64,000 bases of DNA from Pseudochelatococcus lubricantis. GTDB lineage: Bacteria; Pseudomonadota; Alphaproteobacteria; Rhizobiales; Beijerinckiaceae. The notes below the pieces were generated by a model. That model did no database searches. It had not been told where the DNA came from and saw only the letters and a list, made by a program, of their open reading frames with translations. Below, piece after piece: positions 62,909 through 64,000 of the stretch. The translations under genes were made by a program, and so were the position numbers. Location of the stretch: positions 310,001 through 374,000 of the forward strand of contig NZ_JBHLXC010000001.1 in NCBI RefSeq assembly GCF_042432495.1. Direction: 5' to 3'. Positions within the stretch are counted from its first letter, which is position 1. Every line of letters starts with the position of its first letter.

Positions 62909-64000
62909 GTGACCGCTTCGCCCAACGCCCCCTACCGCGTTCTCGCGCGCAAGTACCGTCCCCGCAGTTTCGGCGACCTGATCGGGCAGGACGCCATGGT
63001 CAGAACACTCTCCAACGCCTTCGAGGCCGGGCGCATTCCGCAGGCGTGGATGCTGACCGGTGTGCGCGGCGTGGGCAAGACGACCACTGCCCGCATCCTG
63101 GCGCGCGCGCTCAACTTCGTCCGCGCGGACGGATCGGGCGGGCCGACCGTGCATCTCGACGAATCAGGCGTGCACTGCGACGCCATCATGGAATCGCGCC
63201 ACGTCGACGTGATGGAGATGGACGCCGCCTCCCACACCGGCATCGACGATGTGCGCCAGATCATCGACGGCATCCGCTATGCGCCGGTCAGCGCGCGCTA
63301 CAAGGTCTATATCATCGACGAGGTCCACATGCTCTCCGAGAAGGCGTTCAACGCCTTCCTGAAGACGCTGGAGGAACCGCCGCCCCACGCCAAGTTCGTG
63401 TTCGCCACCACGGAAATCCGCAAGGTGCCGGTGACCATCCTGTCGCGCTGCCAGCGGTTCGACCTGCGCCGCGTGGAGGCGGCGACGCTGCGGGCGCATC
63501 TCGCGCGCATCTGCGCGGCGGAGGACGTCGCTGCCGACGAGGAGGCGCTGGCGCTCATCGCCCGCGCGGCGGAGGGCTCGGTGCGCGATTCGCTCTCGCT
63601 GCTGGACCAGGCCATCGCCCACGGCGCGGGCCGCATCGATCTCGCCGAGGTGAAGGCCATGCTGGGCCTCGCCGATCGCGGGCGGGTGATCGATCTGTTC
63701 GAGGCGCTGATGCACGGCGATATCGCCACGGCCCTCGCCGAACTCGCCAGCCAGTACGATGCGGGCGCCGATCCGGCCGTGGTGCTCGCCGACCTGGCCG
63801 GCTTCACCCATCTTGTCACCCGCCTCAAGCTCGTGCCGGAGGCGGCGAACGACGCCGCGCTGACCGATGTGGAGCGCGTGCGCGGCGCCGACCTCGCCGG
63901 CAGGCTTTCGGTGCGGGTACTGTCGCGGACATGGCAGATACTGGTCCGGGGGCTGCCGGAGGTGCAGGCCGCGCCGCAAGCGCTGGCGGCGGCCGAGATG
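62909..64000 (+). CDS. dnaX: DNA polymerase III gamma/tau subunit DnaX, 3'-truncated by window edge
   Basis: Clamp-loader ATPase subunit; 364 residues are visible, the rest (domains IV-V) lies beyond the right edge. N-terminal YRVLARKYRPRSFGDLIGQD, Walker A GVRGVGKTT (51-59), Walker B YIIDEVHMLSEKAFNAFLKT, sensor FVFATTEIRKVPVTILSRCQ, and EGSVRDSLSLLDQA. The zinc module of E. coli DnaX (four Cys) is reduced to a single cysteine in GVHCDAIMES, as usual for this class. Start is a GTG at 62909; the ATG at 62901 is in another frame and ends after three codons. SD weak. Confidence 0.93.
   Translation, partial: MTASPNAPYRVLARKYRPRSFGDLIGQDAMVRTLSNAFEAGRIPQAWMLTGVRGVGKTTTARILARALNFVRADGSGGPTVHLDESGVHCDAIMESRHVDVMEMDAASHTGIDDVRQIIDGIRYAPVSARYKVYIIDEVHMLSEKAFNAFLKTLEEPPPHAKFVFATTEIRKVPVTILSRCQRFDLRRVEAATLRAHLARICAAEDVAADEEALALIARAAEGSVRDSLSLLDQAIAHGAGRIDLAEVKAMLGLADRGRVIDLFEALMHGDIATALAELASQYDAGADPAVVLADLAGFTHLVTRLKLVPEAANDAALTDVERVRGADLAGRLSVRVLSRTWQILVRGLPEVQAAPQALAAAEM

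Noticed and set aside
62901..62912. ATG at 62901 as the dnaX start
   Set aside because: It is in a different frame and meets TGA after three codons; dnaX begins with GTG at 62909.

Overview
The window is GC-rich, almost fully coding chromosomal DNA from an alphaproteobacterium, most likely of the order Hyphomicrobiales (Rhizobiales). Evidence: a Porin_2-type porin, the alphaproteobacterial cell-cycle regulator TrcR (DUF1013), the order lptC-lptA-lptB-rpoN-hpf-ptsN, an alphaproteobacterial dnaX preceded by the small SRP RNA gene, an imuA-imuB-dnaE2 mutagenesis cassette, and intergenic repeats of a kind common in Rhizobiales. The genus cannot be fixed from sequence alone. I see no insertion sequence, prophage, tRNA, rRNA operon or CRISPR array.

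Layout. 1-4.4 kb: 5'-truncated porin, trcR, yebC, a fumarylpyruvate hydrolase-like gene. 4.6-8.9 kb: valine catabolism (enoyl-CoA hydratase, mmsB, mmsA) with a divergent LysR regulator. 8.9-16.2 kb: an AraC regulator divergent from acyl-CoA synthetase, HSD10-like dehydrogenase, thiolase, acyl-CoA dehydrogenase and alpha-methylacyl-CoA racemase, a set suited to isoleucine or branched acyl-CoA oxidation. 16.3-25.7 kb: a minus-strand operon fadD-like, livG, livH, livM, livK, livF, PaaK-like ligase, preceded by a Crp/Fnr regulator; it probably imports and CoA-activates an organic acid. 25.9-34.2 kb: isochorismatase-like hydrolase, then the complete leucine (liu) pathway from isovaleryl-CoA to HMG-CoA cleavage, with a divergent AraC regulator. 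34.4-38.7 kb: ugpBAEC glycerol-3-phosphate importer behind a candidate tandem Pho box. 38.8-43.1 kb: TerC protein, MFS transporter, flagellin. 43.3-48.9 kb: imuA-imuB-dnaE2. 49.0-51.1 kb: orphan polyamine-binding protein, then ptsN. 51.2-56.1 kb: hpf, rpoN, lptB, lptA, lptC. 56.3-64 kb: short RNase D, a 717-base noncoding stretch, a three-gene surface-glycan operon (DUF4214-methyltransferase, glycosyltransferase, tandem double glycosyltransferase), ffs and the 5' part of dnaX.

How it works together. About half the window turns branched-chain amino acids and related acyl-CoAs into acetyl-CoA, acetoacetate and propionyl-CoA, each module having its own adjacent regulator (LysR, two AraC proteins with an N-terminal Arabinose_bd-like domain, Crp/Fnr). 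The remainder is housekeeping: LPS transport, sigma-54, ribosome hibernation, PTS-Ntr, SRP RNA, DNA polymerase III clamp loader, inducible mutagenesis.

No clearly new enzymatic system stands out. The most intriguing signals are noncoding: tandem 15-bp palindromic units in the lptC leader, a shared TGCCACA operator-like motif beside both AraC genes, a mosaic family of hairpin repeats at four loci, and a structured noncoding stretch at 57.3 kb. Among genes, the most unusual are the PaaK-like ligase without a recognisable P-loop and the tandem double glycosyltransferase.
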